This document shows positions 1 through 6,458 of a DNA stretch of 20,914 bases, one piece after another (position 1 is the stretch's first letter; every line of letters begins with the position of its first letter). The stretch comes from Methylovirgula sp. (lineage in GTDB: Bacteria; Pseudomonadota; Alphaproteobacteria; Rhizobiales; Beijerinckiaceae). The stretch lies in the NCBI GenBank assembly GCA_030038595.1, contig JASHSW010000088.1:1-20914 (forward strand), read 5' to 3'. Both the position numbers and the translations under genes were made by a program. The notes beneath the pieces were generated by a model. That model saw nothing but the letters and a program-made list of their open reading frames with translations. It did not search any database and was not told where the DNA came from.

Positions 1-53
1 AACAAGGCGAGCCCCGAGATCATCAGAGCCGCGCGATCCCTACTAGAAGGCAT
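1..53 (-). CDS. Possible 5' end of an unidentified minus-strand gene
   Basis: A minus-strand ATG at 53 opens a frame that runs off the left edge and reads MPSSRDRAALMISGLAL, a charged start followed by a hydrophobic stretch like a signal or membrane segment. A GAGGGG Shine-Dalgarno-like sequence lies about 8 nt upstream of this ATG. Only 17 codons are visible, so the product cannot be named. A competing plus-strand frame, open from base 1 to a TAA at 148-150, could instead be the tail of another gene, but it has no recognisable features. I prefer the minus-strand reading because of the ribosome binding site. Confidence 0.33.
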   Translation of the reverse strand, partial: MPSSRDRAALMISGLAL

Positions 54-332
54 AGATTCGACCCCTCACCGAACCGCCCAGTACTGGCACGGAAACGTAA
101 GAAAAAGGCAAAAAGTGGAACGACGCCGAATCCGAATGGAGACAACTTAACGTGAAGCATCCGAAGTACCCCTCCGGCCGGACATCGCTGCCCGAACCCG
201 CGCCCTACTTGGCCAAAGCCTCGTCGCCCCGCGCCGAAAAAATTTACCGCGGAAACCCTCGCAAATCCCTTCGCCCGGCCAAAATCCTATGTCACACTTC
301 CTGTGTGGATGAGCCTTCAGAAGGAGCACGGC
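54..332. other. Intergenic stretch without a supported gene
   Basis: The stretch between the putative minus-strand start at 53 and the DUF465-like gene would be a divergent promoter region if the left-edge gene is real. Short frames occur on both strands, but none has both a ribosome binding site and a recognisable sequence. No strong promoter, terminator or repeat was identified by eye. Confidence 0.4.
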
Positions 333-521
333 ATGCCGCTAGAAAGCCATCTCGCCGAACTCGAACGCCGTCACGCGGCTCTGGACCGCGATATCGCCCA
401 GGAAGGGGCACGGCTCGGGGCCGACGAAACCAAATTGGCAGAATTGAAACGGCGTAAACTGCAGCTCAAGGATGAGATCGCCAAGCTCAGAAGCGAATCC
501 AAGACCGAGACGATCCATTAG
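333..521 (+). CDS. DUF465 / YdcH-like small coiled-coil protein
   Basis: This encodes a 62-residue, highly charged, helical protein beginning MPLESHLAELERRHAAL. The heptad-like pattern of Leu/Ala with Glu, Arg and Lys fits the DUF465 (YdcH/SlyX-like) family of short coiled-coil proteins, whose role is not established. A longer frame opens at a GTG at 303, but the ATG at 333 is preceded by AAGGAG with a 6-nt spacer and gives the usual size of the family, so I chose it. The next gene is tRNA-Arg on the same strand. The family assignment is by pattern recognition only. The coding call is firmer than the family name. Confidence 0.8.
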   Translation: MPLESHLAELERRHAALDRDIAQEGARLGADETKLAELKRRKLQLKDEIAKLRSESKTETIH

Positions 522-581
522 GTCACGAGCGGACAACGAAGTTGGGTGCGCCGGCACAAGTCGGGCGCGCGTTGCTCGTCG

Positions 582-610
582 CCGGCAGATCGGGTAGAAC
601 CGGCTGCCGG
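582..610 (+). terminator. Possible hairpin terminator after the DUF465-like gene
   Basis: A 7-bp stem (CCGGCAG at 582-588 with CTGCCGG at 604-610) can enclose a further CGG/CCG pairing. It is followed by a weak T-rich tract (TGCTTTCTGT). It lies 60 nt after the upstream gene and before the tRNA. The lack of a real U-run makes the terminator call uncertain. Confidence 0.3.
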
Positions 611-666
611 TGCTTTCTGTCATGAACTGCTGCAATGTTTCGAGGCAGTTGGCCGCGCATCGCCAA

Positions 667-743
667 GCACCCATAGCTCAGCTGGATAGAGCGCTGCCCT
701 CCGAAGGCAGAGGTCACAGGTTCGAATCCTGTTGGGTGCGCCA
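667..743 (+). tRNA. tRNA-Arg, anticodon CCG
   Basis: A complete cloverleaf can be drawn. The acceptor stem is GCACCCA (667-673) with TGGGTGC (733-739), followed by discriminator G740 and an encoded CCA at 741-743. The D-arm contains AGCTCAGCTGGATAGAGC. The anticodon stem CTGCC/GGCAG encloses the loop CTCCGAA, which gives anticodon CCG, reading the arginine codon CGG. The T-arm is ACAGGTTCGAATCCTGT. All invariant positions look intact. Reading frames crossing this locus on the minus strand ([15 protein letters not shown] peptides) are the well-known false ORFs found opposite tRNA genes. Confidence 0.97.
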
Positions 744-786
744 TGTTTGCCGCGCGGCGCGGTCGGCCGCCCTGACGATTCGCCGC

Positions 787-1002
787 CTAAGGCTCGTCCT
801 CTTCGAGCGGCGCAAGAAGGTCGATCAATTCCGCAACCTTGCCGCCCGGCAGGTGGCGCAGTTCGCCGATCAAGGCGTCGTCGCTGTTCAGCCACGCCCA
901 GGCTCGGGTAAGCTCCTCGCGCGTCGCGTTGGTCGCGACGATTTCGGCGAGCAGCGATTCATCGACCGGGCCCAGCACGGCAACGACATCGTCGCGCGTC
1001 AT
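787..1002 (-). CDS. Conserved hypothetical 71-aa protein downstream of cysG
   Basis: The protein starts MTRDDVVAVLGPVDESL and is small, acidic and predicted to be largely helical, with no membrane segment or signal peptide. The frame stays open further upstream, but the ATG at 1002 has GGAGGAGG about 10 nt before it, while the upstream extension is low-complexity Arg/Gly-rich and unlikely to be real. It lies 146 nt after cysG on the same strand and could be co-transcribed. I recall similar short proteins (a VLGPVD start, a TREEL-AWAW centre, a VAELIDLL end) as hypothetical proteins in Rhizobiales. I know of no function, and the position gives only a weak hint of a link to siroheme or sulfur metabolism. 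Confidence 0.7.
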   Translation of the reverse strand: MTRDDVVAVLGPVDESLLAEIVATNATREELTRAWAWLNSDDALIGELRHLPGGKVAELIDLLAPLEEDEP

Positions 1003-1148
1003 GCTTCGCGAGCCTCCTCCGCCGGGGACGCCGGGCATCGAGATAAGGCTACGAGCGACGATTTCAATCCCGCGGTCGCGGGATGATTCTGCGTTGCCGG
1101 GTTTGCGGCGCCCGCCCCTTGATGCTGCCGGACGGATTGGGGCGCCCT

Positions 1149-2582
1149 CTAGGCGCCCGCCGTCGCTTCGGCAAGCGCGCGCGCCGATGTACCGCCGAAT
1201 ATCCGCCCGATCAGCACGAGGCACGGACCGCTCGGCTTCGCCGCAGCCACGAGCGCGGCGAGGTTTGCGACCGTGCCGTCAATGCGCCGCTCCTGCGGCC
1301 AGGTGGCGCTTTCGACGAGCAGGGCCGGGGTTTGCGGATCGATCCCGTGCTCGAGCAGACGCTGCAGCAGATCCGGCAACGTGTGCACGCCCATATAGAC
1401 GGCAGTGGCGGCGGCGGGGTCGCAGAGCGCGCCCCAATCGAGGTCGGCCGGCAGGCGTCCGTCCTGCGCATGCGCGGTGACGAATTGCAGCCGCCGGGCG
1501 CGGTCGCGCTCGGTGAGCGACAATTTGAGCGAAGCGGCGGCGCCCAGCGCGGCGGTGACGCCGGGCACGATCGTAACCTCGACGCCGGCCGTTTCGAGCG
1601 CGGCGATTTCCTCGTTGGCGCGGCCGAAGATCGACGGATCGCCGCCTTTCAGCCGCACGACGCGCTTGCCCTCTTTGGCGAGTTCAACGAGCTGCGCGAT
1701 GATGTCGTCCTGACAGCAGGACGGCTGATAGCCGCGCTTGCCGACGGGGATCTTCACCGCCTCGCGGCGCGCCATCTCGACGATCGCCGGGGCGACAAGA
1801 TCGTCGAACAAAATCACGTCGGCCGCCTGCAGCACGCGCAATCCCTTCAGCGTGATGAGTTCGGGATCGCCGGGTCCCGCGCCGACCAAAGCGACGCTGC
1901 CTTTGGCGGCGCCGGCCAGTTCCGTCGTGGCACGCGCGAAGATCTCGTAATAATCCTTCGGCTGCGGCGCCCGCGTGCCGAACGCGCGCGCGACGAAAAT
2001 CTCCCAGAAGCGCCGGCGCAGCGCCGGGGCGAGATCCGCGGCCTTCAGGCGCGGCCGCCAAGTTTGCGCCGCTTCGGCCCAAAGCTTGATGGTCTGCGGC
2101 AACAGCCCTTCGAAACGGCCGCGCAAGGCAAGCGCGAAAACGGGCGCCGCGCCTTTGGTCGAAATCGCGATGACCAGCGGCGAGCGGTCGAGGATCGTGC
2201 CGAACTGGAAATCGCTGAAGTCGGGCTTGTCGACGATGTTGACCGGCACGCGGGCGTGGCGCGCCGCGGCTTGAAACGCCGCCGCTTTGTCGGTGCCCGT
2301 AAAGTCACCGATTGCAATCGCCGCCCCATCGAAGTCCGTTTCGATCCACTCGCGCTCGATCAGCGTGAGGGCCGGCGCGCGCGCCGCAAGCGCCCGCATC
2401 TCGGCCGAAGGCGACGGGCCGACGACGTCGACGCGCGCCCCGGTTGCCTGCAATAGTTCTGCTTTCCAGGCGGCGGCCGGCGAACCGCCGGCAACGAGCG
2501 TGCGCCGGCCGGCAAGATCGAAGAAGACCGGCAGGCTCGCCAGCCCTTGCATGGGCGGTTGTTCGGCGATGTCGTCTATCAT
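1149..2582 (-). CDS. cysG: Siroheme synthase CysG (uroporphyrinogen-III C-methyltransferase / precorrin-2 dehydrogenase / sirohydrochlorin ferrochelatase)
   Basis: This is a 477-residue fusion protein of the usual CysG length, making siroheme from uroporphyrinogen III. The N-terminal precorrin-2 dehydrogenase/ferrochelatase half starts with a Rossmann nucleotide-binding segment (GRRTLVAGGSPAAAW, about 25-39). It retains an Asp (D93) near the position of the canonical catalytic Asp, and has the NIVDKPDF segment near 115 and DRSPLVIAIST near 132. The canonical PSI serine, phosphorylated in the Salmonella enzyme, aligns here with a GT pair. The C-terminal methyltransferase half begins at the SAM-binding GAGPGDPELITLKG (about 224) and contains RLKGGDPSIFGR and VPGVTAALGAA. 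The ATG at 2582 has AGGA a little upstream. It diverges from the SDR gene. No sulfite or nitrite reductase gene is in view, so which reductase it serves is not shown. Confidence 0.95.
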   Translation of the reverse strand: MIDDIAEQPPMQGLASLPVFFDLAGRRTLVAGGSPAAAWKAELLQATGARVDVVGPSPSAEMRALAARAPALTLIEREWIETDFDGAAIAIGDFTGTDKAAAFQAAARHARVPVNIVDKPDFSDFQFGTILDRSPLVIAISTKGAAPVFALALRGRFEGLLPQTIKLWAEAAQTWRPRLKAADLAPALRRRFWEIFVARAFGTRAPQPKDYYEIFARATTELAGAAKGSVALVGAGPGDPELITLKGLRVLQAADVILFDDLVAPAIVEMARREAVKIPVGKRGYQPSCCQDDIIAQLVELAKEGKRVVRLKGGDPSIFGRANEEIAALETAGVEVTIVPGVTAALGAAASLKLSLTERDRARRLQFVTAHAQDGRLPADLDWGALCDPAAATAVYMGVHTLPDLLQRLLEHGIDPQTPALLVESATWPQERRIDGTVANLAALVAAAKPSGPCLVLIGRIFGGTSARALAEATAGA

Positions 2583-2933
2583 CGTCCTGCGCGTTCCTCA
2601 CACCGCTTCGCTATCAGCACTTCGGGGCAACCTTGTCTCATCCTTCGAGACGCGCGCTGCCCGCGCTCCTCGGGAGGAGGGACTCCCCTGCACGCTCAGG
2701 AGGAAGTTCCTCGCACGCTGCGAAGGGATTCGTATCCCCCTCATGCTGCGAAGCGGCCTGGAACGGCCGCGTCTCGAAGCATGAGCCCCGCCGCGCAATT
2801 CTATAGTAAGCAAGCCCAAAGCGACAGTCGCGCTGCCGCCTTGGGGCGCAGCGCGACGTTTGGCAGCCGGCCTCGATTTCCGCGGCCTTCGACCCAATGT
2901 TTCGGCAAGGACCGCTGCCGCGAGGGAACGGAT
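2583..2933. other. Divergent intergenic region between cysG and the SDR gene
   Basis: These 351 nt hold no supported gene and must contain the 5' control regions of two divergent genes. Most of the space is taken by an inverted-repeat element (2637-2785). The remaining A/T-richer stretch around 2798-2825 (for example CAATTCTATAGTAAGCAA) is the likeliest place for the SDR promoter, but no confident -35/-10 pair was identified. Confidence 0.5.
2637..2785. repeat. REPIN/BIME-like element: two inverted palindromic repeat units
   Basis: The plus-strand sequence at 2637-2654 (CTCATCCTTCGAGACGCG) recurs on the minus strand at 2785-2768 with one mismatch (CTCATGCTTCGAGACGCG). The 149-bp segment is therefore bounded by 18-bp inverted repeats matching at 17 of 18 positions. 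Each unit is itself partly palindromic. The right one folds as CTCATGCT/AGCATGAG (2740-2747 with 2778-2785) plus GCGGCC/GGCCGC (2753-2758 with 2765-2770). A further palindrome, GAGGAA-G-TTCCTC, lies at 2700-2712. The core CTTCGAGACGCG resembles dispersed intergenic palindromes common in Rhizobiales genomes (from memory). No transposase is present, so it would be non-autonomous. Confidence 0.65.
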
Positions 2934-3722
2934 ATGCTGATCGATCTTTCTGGAAAGAGCGCCGTCATCACCGGCTCGACGCGCGGCATAGGGTTTGCGA
3001 TCGCCAAGGGCCTGGCCCAATCCGGCGCCGACGTGGCGATCAATGGCCGCACGCAAGAAGCCGTCGAGAAAGCCGTCGCCGCCTTGAATAAAGCCGGCCC
3101 CAAGGGGCGGATCGCCGGCGTTGCGGCCGATCTCGCCACCGCCGCGGGCAGCGACACGCTGGTCAAGGCGGTGCCCTCTCCGGATATTCTCGTCAACAAC
3201 GTCGGGATCTTCGGCCCGCAGGATTTCTTCGAAATTCCCGACCGCGACTGGACGCGTTTCTTCGAGACGAACGTGATGTCGGGGGTGCGGCTTTCCCGCG
3301 CCTATCTGCCGGCGATGATCGAGCGCAATTGGGGAAGGATCATTTTCATTTCCTCCGAATCGGGGCTGAATATTCCCGTCGAGATGATCCACTACGGATT
3401 CACCAAGACGGCGCAACTGGCGATCGCGCGCGGACTTGCCAAGCGTGCCGCGGGCACCGGCGTCACCGTCAACGCGGTGCTGCCCGGCCCGACGCTTTCG
3501 GAAGGCGTCATCGACATGCTGAAGGACGGCGAGGGCGGAGGCTCCCCCGAAGAGAAAGCCAAAGCCTTCGTCAAGCAACATCGGCCGAGTTCGATCCTTC
3601 AGCGCGCCGCGAGCGTCGAGGAAGTCGCCAACATGGTGGTCTATGTTGCTTCAAAGCAAGCCTCGGCGACCACCGGCGCGGCGCTGCGCGTCGATGGCGG
3701 CGTGGTCGATACGATTGCCTGA
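2934..3722 (+). CDS. Short-chain dehydrogenase/reductase (classical SDR, probably NADP-preferring)
   Basis: This is a 262-residue classical SDR. It has the cofactor motif TGSTRGIG (13-20), NGR at 37-39 (the arginine after the second beta strand suggests NADP(H)), D66, the NNVG motif (88-91, usually NNAG), N113, catalytic S141, and YGFTK with Y154 and K158. The tetrad N-S-Y-K is complete, so it should be an active oxidoreductase. The C-terminal VDGGV segment is also typical. The frame extends upstream through the repeat-rich intergenic region, but the ATG at 2934 (MLIDLSGKSAVITG) gives the normal SDR length. A GAGGGAAC stretch lies upstream. The substrate cannot be deduced. The gene is alone on its strand, between divergent cysG and convergent queD. 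Confidence 0.9.
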   Translation: MLIDLSGKSAVITGSTRGIGFAIAKGLAQSGADVAINGRTQEAVEKAVAALNKAGPKGRIAGVAADLATAAGSDTLVKAVPSPDILVNNVGIFGPQDFFEIPDRDWTRFFETNVMSGVRLSRAYLPAMIERNWGRIIFISSESGLNIPVEMIHYGFTKTAQLAIARGLAKRAAGTGVTVNAVLPGPTLSEGVIDMLKDGEGGGSPEEKAKAFVKQHRPSSILQRAASVEEVANMVVYVASKQASATTGAALRVDGGVVDTIA

Positions 3723-3749
3723 AACCCTCTCCCACCCGGATCCAAGCCT

Positions 3750-4106
3750 TCACTCCCCCTCATATTCCGCGCAACAATCTTTTGTCTCATACACCGTCAC
3801 CGCCGCGAGCTGCGGCAGCGTCTTCTTGATGCGCGCGTAAAGCCACGTTGCGATGTTCTCGGCCGTCGGATTCTCCAGCCCCTCGATCTCGTTCAGGCAA
3901 TGATGGTCGAGCATCGCGCGCAGCGGCTCGACGGCTTTCTCGATGGCGAAAAAATCGACGACGAAACCGGTCTCGGGATCGACCGGGCCTTCGAGCTTCA
4001 GTTCGACGCGATAGGAATGGCCGTGCAGTGCGCGGCAGCGATGCGTCGGGGCGACGTTCGGTAGAAAATGCGCGGCTTCGAAGCAAAAGGCCTGGGTGAT
4101 CTTCAT
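3750..4106 (-). CDS. queD: 6-carboxy-5,6,7,8-tetrahydropterin synthase QueD
   Basis: This 118-residue protein has normal QueD length. QueD converts 7,8-dihydroneopterin triphosphate to 6-carboxytetrahydropterin, the step before QueE in queuosine/7-deazaguanine synthesis. Zinc-binding histidines are visible as H13 (FEAAHFL), H28 and H30 (ALHGHSY). The catalytic cysteine is C24 in HRCRALHGH, and the LDHHCLN segment carries D67/H68. The short size and the Cys favour QueD over a eukaryotic-type 6-pyruvoyl-tetrahydropterin synthase. It starts 8 nt after the queE stop codon on the same strand, so the two form an operon. The ribosome binding site is weak (AAGAGAT), which suggests coupling to queE translation. 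queC and the preQ1 reductase are not in this window. Confidence 0.95.
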   Translation of the reverse strand: MKITQAFCFEAAHFLPNVAPTHRCRALHGHSYRVELKLEGPVDPETGFVVDFFAIEKAVEPLRAMLDHHCLNEIEGLENPTAENIATWLYARIKKTLPQLAAVTVYETKDCCAEYEGE

Positions 4107-4114
4107 GGCATCTC

Positions 4115-4747
4115 TTAGGGCAAGCCGATGAACTTATGCGTCTGCAGACTGAGCCGCCAGCGCGGATGTTTGAGGCAATAGGCCGCCGCGGCCTGGGTAT
4201 TGGCGTCGCGCTGCGGCCCGTCCATCGGTTGCAGGAAGAAATGCTCGAAGGCAAGCGTTTCGAGTTCCTGCGGATCGATCCCTTGCTGCGGGAATACGAG
4301 TTTCAATTCGTTGCCGGCACGCAGAACGAAGGGCGCGCCGGCCTTCGGGCTGACGCAGATCCAGTCGAGGCCATCGGGAGGCGGCAGCGTGCCGTTGGTC
4401 TCGACCGCGCAGCAAAAGCCGCGCCCATGCATCGCGGCGAGCAGCGCCGCGTCGAGCTGCAGCAGCGGCTCGCCGCCGGTGAAGACCACAAACGCCCGCT
4501 GGCGCGGTCCATTCCAGGCGCGCACGATCGCCGCGCTGAGCGCTTGCGCGTCGTCGAAACGTCCGCCGCCCGGCCCGTCGGTATCGACGAAATCCGTGTC
4601 GCAGAACGAACATTGCGCCTCGGCGCGATCCGCCTCGCGGCCCGACCAGAGATTGCAGCCGGCAAACCGGCAGAACACGGCGGCGCGGCCGGCCTGCGCG
4701 CCTTCCCCTTGAAGGGTGCGGTAGATTTCCTTGACGGCGTAGCTCAT
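4115..4747 (-). CDS. queE: 7-carboxy-7-deazaguanine synthase QueE (radical SAM)
   Basis: QueE is a 210-residue radical SAM enzyme that converts 6-carboxytetrahydropterin to 7-carboxy-7-deazaguanine. The [4Fe-4S]/SAM motif is not the usual CX3CX2C but C31-X14-C46-X2-C49, an extended cluster loop known from one QueE subgroup. TLQGEGA (11-17, substrate region) and TGGEP (90-94, SAM binding) are present. The frame is open upstream, but longer starts would run across the trxA terminator hairpin. The ATG at 4747 (MSYAVKEIYRTLQGEG) matches the family start and has a GGA about 7 nt before it. An ATG at 4753 is possible but lacks spacing to a binding site. It is followed by queD. Confidence 0.95.
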   Translation of the reverse strand: MSYAVKEIYRTLQGEGAQAGRAAVFCRFAGCNLWSGREADRAEAQCSFCDTDFVDTDGPGGGRFDDAQALSAAIVRAWNGPRQRAFVVFTGGEPLLQLDAALLAAMHGRGFCCAVETNGTLPPPDGLDWICVSPKAGAPFVLRAGNELKLVFPQQGIDPQELETLAFEHFFLQPMDGPQRDANTQAAAAYCLKHPRWRLSLQTHKFIGLP

Positions 4748-4764
4748 GCGCATTCCGATAACGC

Positions 4765-4790
4765 AAAAAGGACCTCTTGCGAGGTCCTTT
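4765..4790 (-). terminator. Rho-independent terminator of trxA
   Basis: Reading the minus strand, a perfect 10-bp stem (AAAGGACCTC and GAGGTCCTTT, plus-strand 4767-4776 and 4781-4790) with a 4-nt loop is followed by a run of five T residues. This is a textbook intrinsic terminator. It lies 24 nt after the trxA stop codon and ends 17 nt before the queE start codon, so it also sits in the queE leader. Confidence 0.9.
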
Positions 4791-4814
4791 GCCAAGCCGG
4801 ATGCGCACGCGGCG

Positions 4815-5135
4815 TCAGATCGCGGCGGCGATCCATTTCTTCAATTCGCCCTTCGGCGCGGCGCCGACTTTCGAGGAGGCCATCTTGCCGTCCTTGAAGA
4901 GCAGCAGCGTCGGGATGCTGCGGATGCCGAAGGCCCCGGCGACCCCCGGATTCTCGTCGACATTGAGCTTGGCGATCGTCACTTGCCCCTTCATTTCCTC
5001 GGCGATTTCCTCGAGCGACGGGCCGATCATCTTGCAAGGGCCGCACCATTCCGCCCAGAAATCCACGACCACCGGCACTTTCGCGCTCTCGATTTCGGAC
5101 TTGAACGTGGCGTCGGTGACTTTCACGGTGGCCAT
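4815..5135 (-). CDS. trxA: Thioredoxin TrxA
   Basis: This is a 106-residue cytoplasmic thioredoxin of standard length. The redox-active site is WCGPC (W30-C34), and the cis-proline is P75 in SIPTL. The fold-typical [13 protein letters not shown] and [18 protein letters not shown] segments are intact, so it should be a functional protein-disulfide reductant. There is no signal peptide. The ATG start at 5135 is well supported by the family N-terminus ([11 protein letters not shown]). It is followed by a strong terminator. In many Rhizobiales trxA directly follows addA (from memory). Here the MFS and PstS-like genes separate them, so trxA probably has its own promoter in the 128-nt gap upstream, though I could not assign one. 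Confidence 0.97.
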   Translation of the reverse strand: MATVKVTDATFKSEIESAKVPVVVDFWAEWCGPCKMIGPSLEEIAEEMKGQVTIAKLNVDENPGVAGAFGIRSIPTLLLFKDGKMASSKVGAAPKGELKKWIAAAI

Positions 5136-5263
5136 AGGCGCCTCTCAGATCCGCCCAAAAGGATGATTCCCCTTGGGCTTCGCCTTCCAAGGTAGGAAGC
5201 GCGGCGGGGCGCGTCAAGCCGACACTGTGCGCCGGCAACGGGCGGGGTTTCTTCCTATTCGCC

Positions 5264-6352
5264 CTATCTGATCAAGTCGATCTGGTTCTCGCTTAGGGCG
5301 CGAATAAAATCCGGCAGGCCGATAAAGCCGACCGTGTCGAGATATTTTGTTGCGTTGCCGCCTTCCGTCGAAATCGTCCAAAGCAGAAAGTGGCGAAGGA
5401 CTGCCGCGGTTCCCGGATCGGGCTGGGCGGTCGAGACCACCACGTATTCGTAATTGATCAATGGGTAGGAATTGTCACCCGGCGCGAAGACGAGACTCAA
5501 CCTTTCGTCGGGCGGCGTGCGCGGATCGAGCACCGAGGCGCCGGCGCTGATGGTCTCGGCTGTCGGCAATAGAAATTTCCCGCTCTGGTTTTTAAGCATC
5601 GCCGTGCCGAGCCCGTCCCTGGCGATCGCGGCGCGGAAGCTCACGCCGATATAGGCGACTGAATAAGGTGTCGCGGCAAGCGTCTTGACCATTCCCTCGT
5701 TGCCTGTCGCGGTGCGTTCGCCGGGAACCGCAGGCCAGCCAACGCTGATCCCGTAGCCAATATTGTCTTCCCAGCTCTGCATGGAGAAATCGAGAAACTG
5801 GGTGAAGATGAACGTGTCGCCCGACGCATCGGCGCGGCGGATTGGAACGATCGGCTTATGTGGGAGCGAGACGCCCGGATTCATGGCTGCGATTGGTTTT
5901 GCGTCCCATTCGGTGATCTGGCCGGTATAGATGCCGGCGAGCGTTGGTCCATCGAGCTTCAGCTCGGCGCCGTTCAGTCCAGGGATGTTGTAATTCACCG
6001 TCTGCGCCGAGATGGCGACCGGAATGGTGACGATCTTGCGGTTCTGCTCGGCCTGTTCATCGGACATATAGGCATCCGACGCGCCTATCCGTGCGCTGCC
6101 GGAAATCGCTGCCGCAATGCCAGTGCCCGAGCCCGTGGCCGCGGCGCTCAGAGAGACGCCCGGCGCGATGTGGGCGTAATCCGCGATCCAGCGCTCGAAC
6201 AGCGGGTACAGCAAAGTTGAGCCGGTCTCGTCGAGCTCGACGCCTGCGGCCCGCGCCGGTGGCGGTAGAGCCGCAAGGAGGCCGAGGAAGAACACCGCAG
6301 CGCCAAGTAGATGCAGGCGGAGCCGCCAGCGACGAGTCTGAAACCTATTCAC
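5264..6352 (-). CDS. PstS-like periplasmic phosphate-binding protein
   Basis: This is a 362-residue exported solute-binding protein of the PstS family. A signal peptide (Arg-rich n-region, hydrophobic core about 15-29, likely cleavage after ARA at 33-35) precedes the mature part. Phosphate-site motifs are recognisable: GSTLLYPLF (44-52), GSGTGI (74-79), IGASDAYMS (89-97) and RRADASGD (172-179). A frame opens at an ATG at 6397, but the GTG at 6352 has AAAGG 7 nt upstream and gives a normal signal peptide, so I chose it. pstC, pstA, pstB and phoU are absent. The only transporter beside it is the MFS gene 106 nt upstream on the same strand. It could scavenge phosphate for another Pst system, feed the MFS partner, or act as a sensor or storage protein. 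The family call is strong, the role open. Confidence 0.88.
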   Translation of the reverse strand: MNRFQTRRWRLRLHLLGAAVFFLGLLAALPPPARAAGVELDETGSTLLYPLFERWIADYAHIAPGVSLSAAATGSGTGIAAAISGSARIGASDAYMSDEQAEQNRKIVTIPVAISAQTVNYNIPGLNGAELKLDGPTLAGIYTGQITEWDAKPIAAMNPGVSLPHKPIVPIRRADASGDTFIFTQFLDFSMQSWEDNIGYGISVGWPAVPGERTATGNEGMVKTLAATPYSVAYIGVSFRAAIARDGLGTAMLKNQSGKFLLPTAETISAGASVLDPRTPPDERLSLVFAPGDNSYPLINYEYVVVSTAQPDPGTAAVLRHFLLWTISTEGGNATKYLDTVGFIGLPDFIRALSENQIDLIR

Positions 6353-6458
6353 GCCAACACCTTTCCGTTCGCTACGCTTTGCCCCGGCTTGCCGCACCCG
6401 GCATTTGTTTGATGACCGCGTTATCCCAAACCGGCTCCCCGACTTTTGGTCCGATGTT

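Noticed and set aside
523..895. Minus-strand frames across the tRNA ([11 protein letters not shown] and [13 protein letters not shown] peptides)
   Set aside because: These are the familiar artefact peptides from translating opposite a tRNA gene and are often mis-annotated as hypothetical proteins.
1083..2456. 457-codon plus-strand frame opposite cysG
   Set aside because: Arg/Asp-rich shadow of cysG with no ribosome binding site or domain.
4748..4814. preQ1 riboswitch in the queE leader
   Set aside because: The only structure is a standard trxA terminator. No room or sequence for a preQ1 aptamer was seen in the 67-nt gap.
5171..5192. CCTTGG/CCAAGG dyad between trxA and the PstS-like gene
   Set aside because: A 6-bp stem with a 10-nt loop and no T-run. 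It is too weak to call a terminator or operator.
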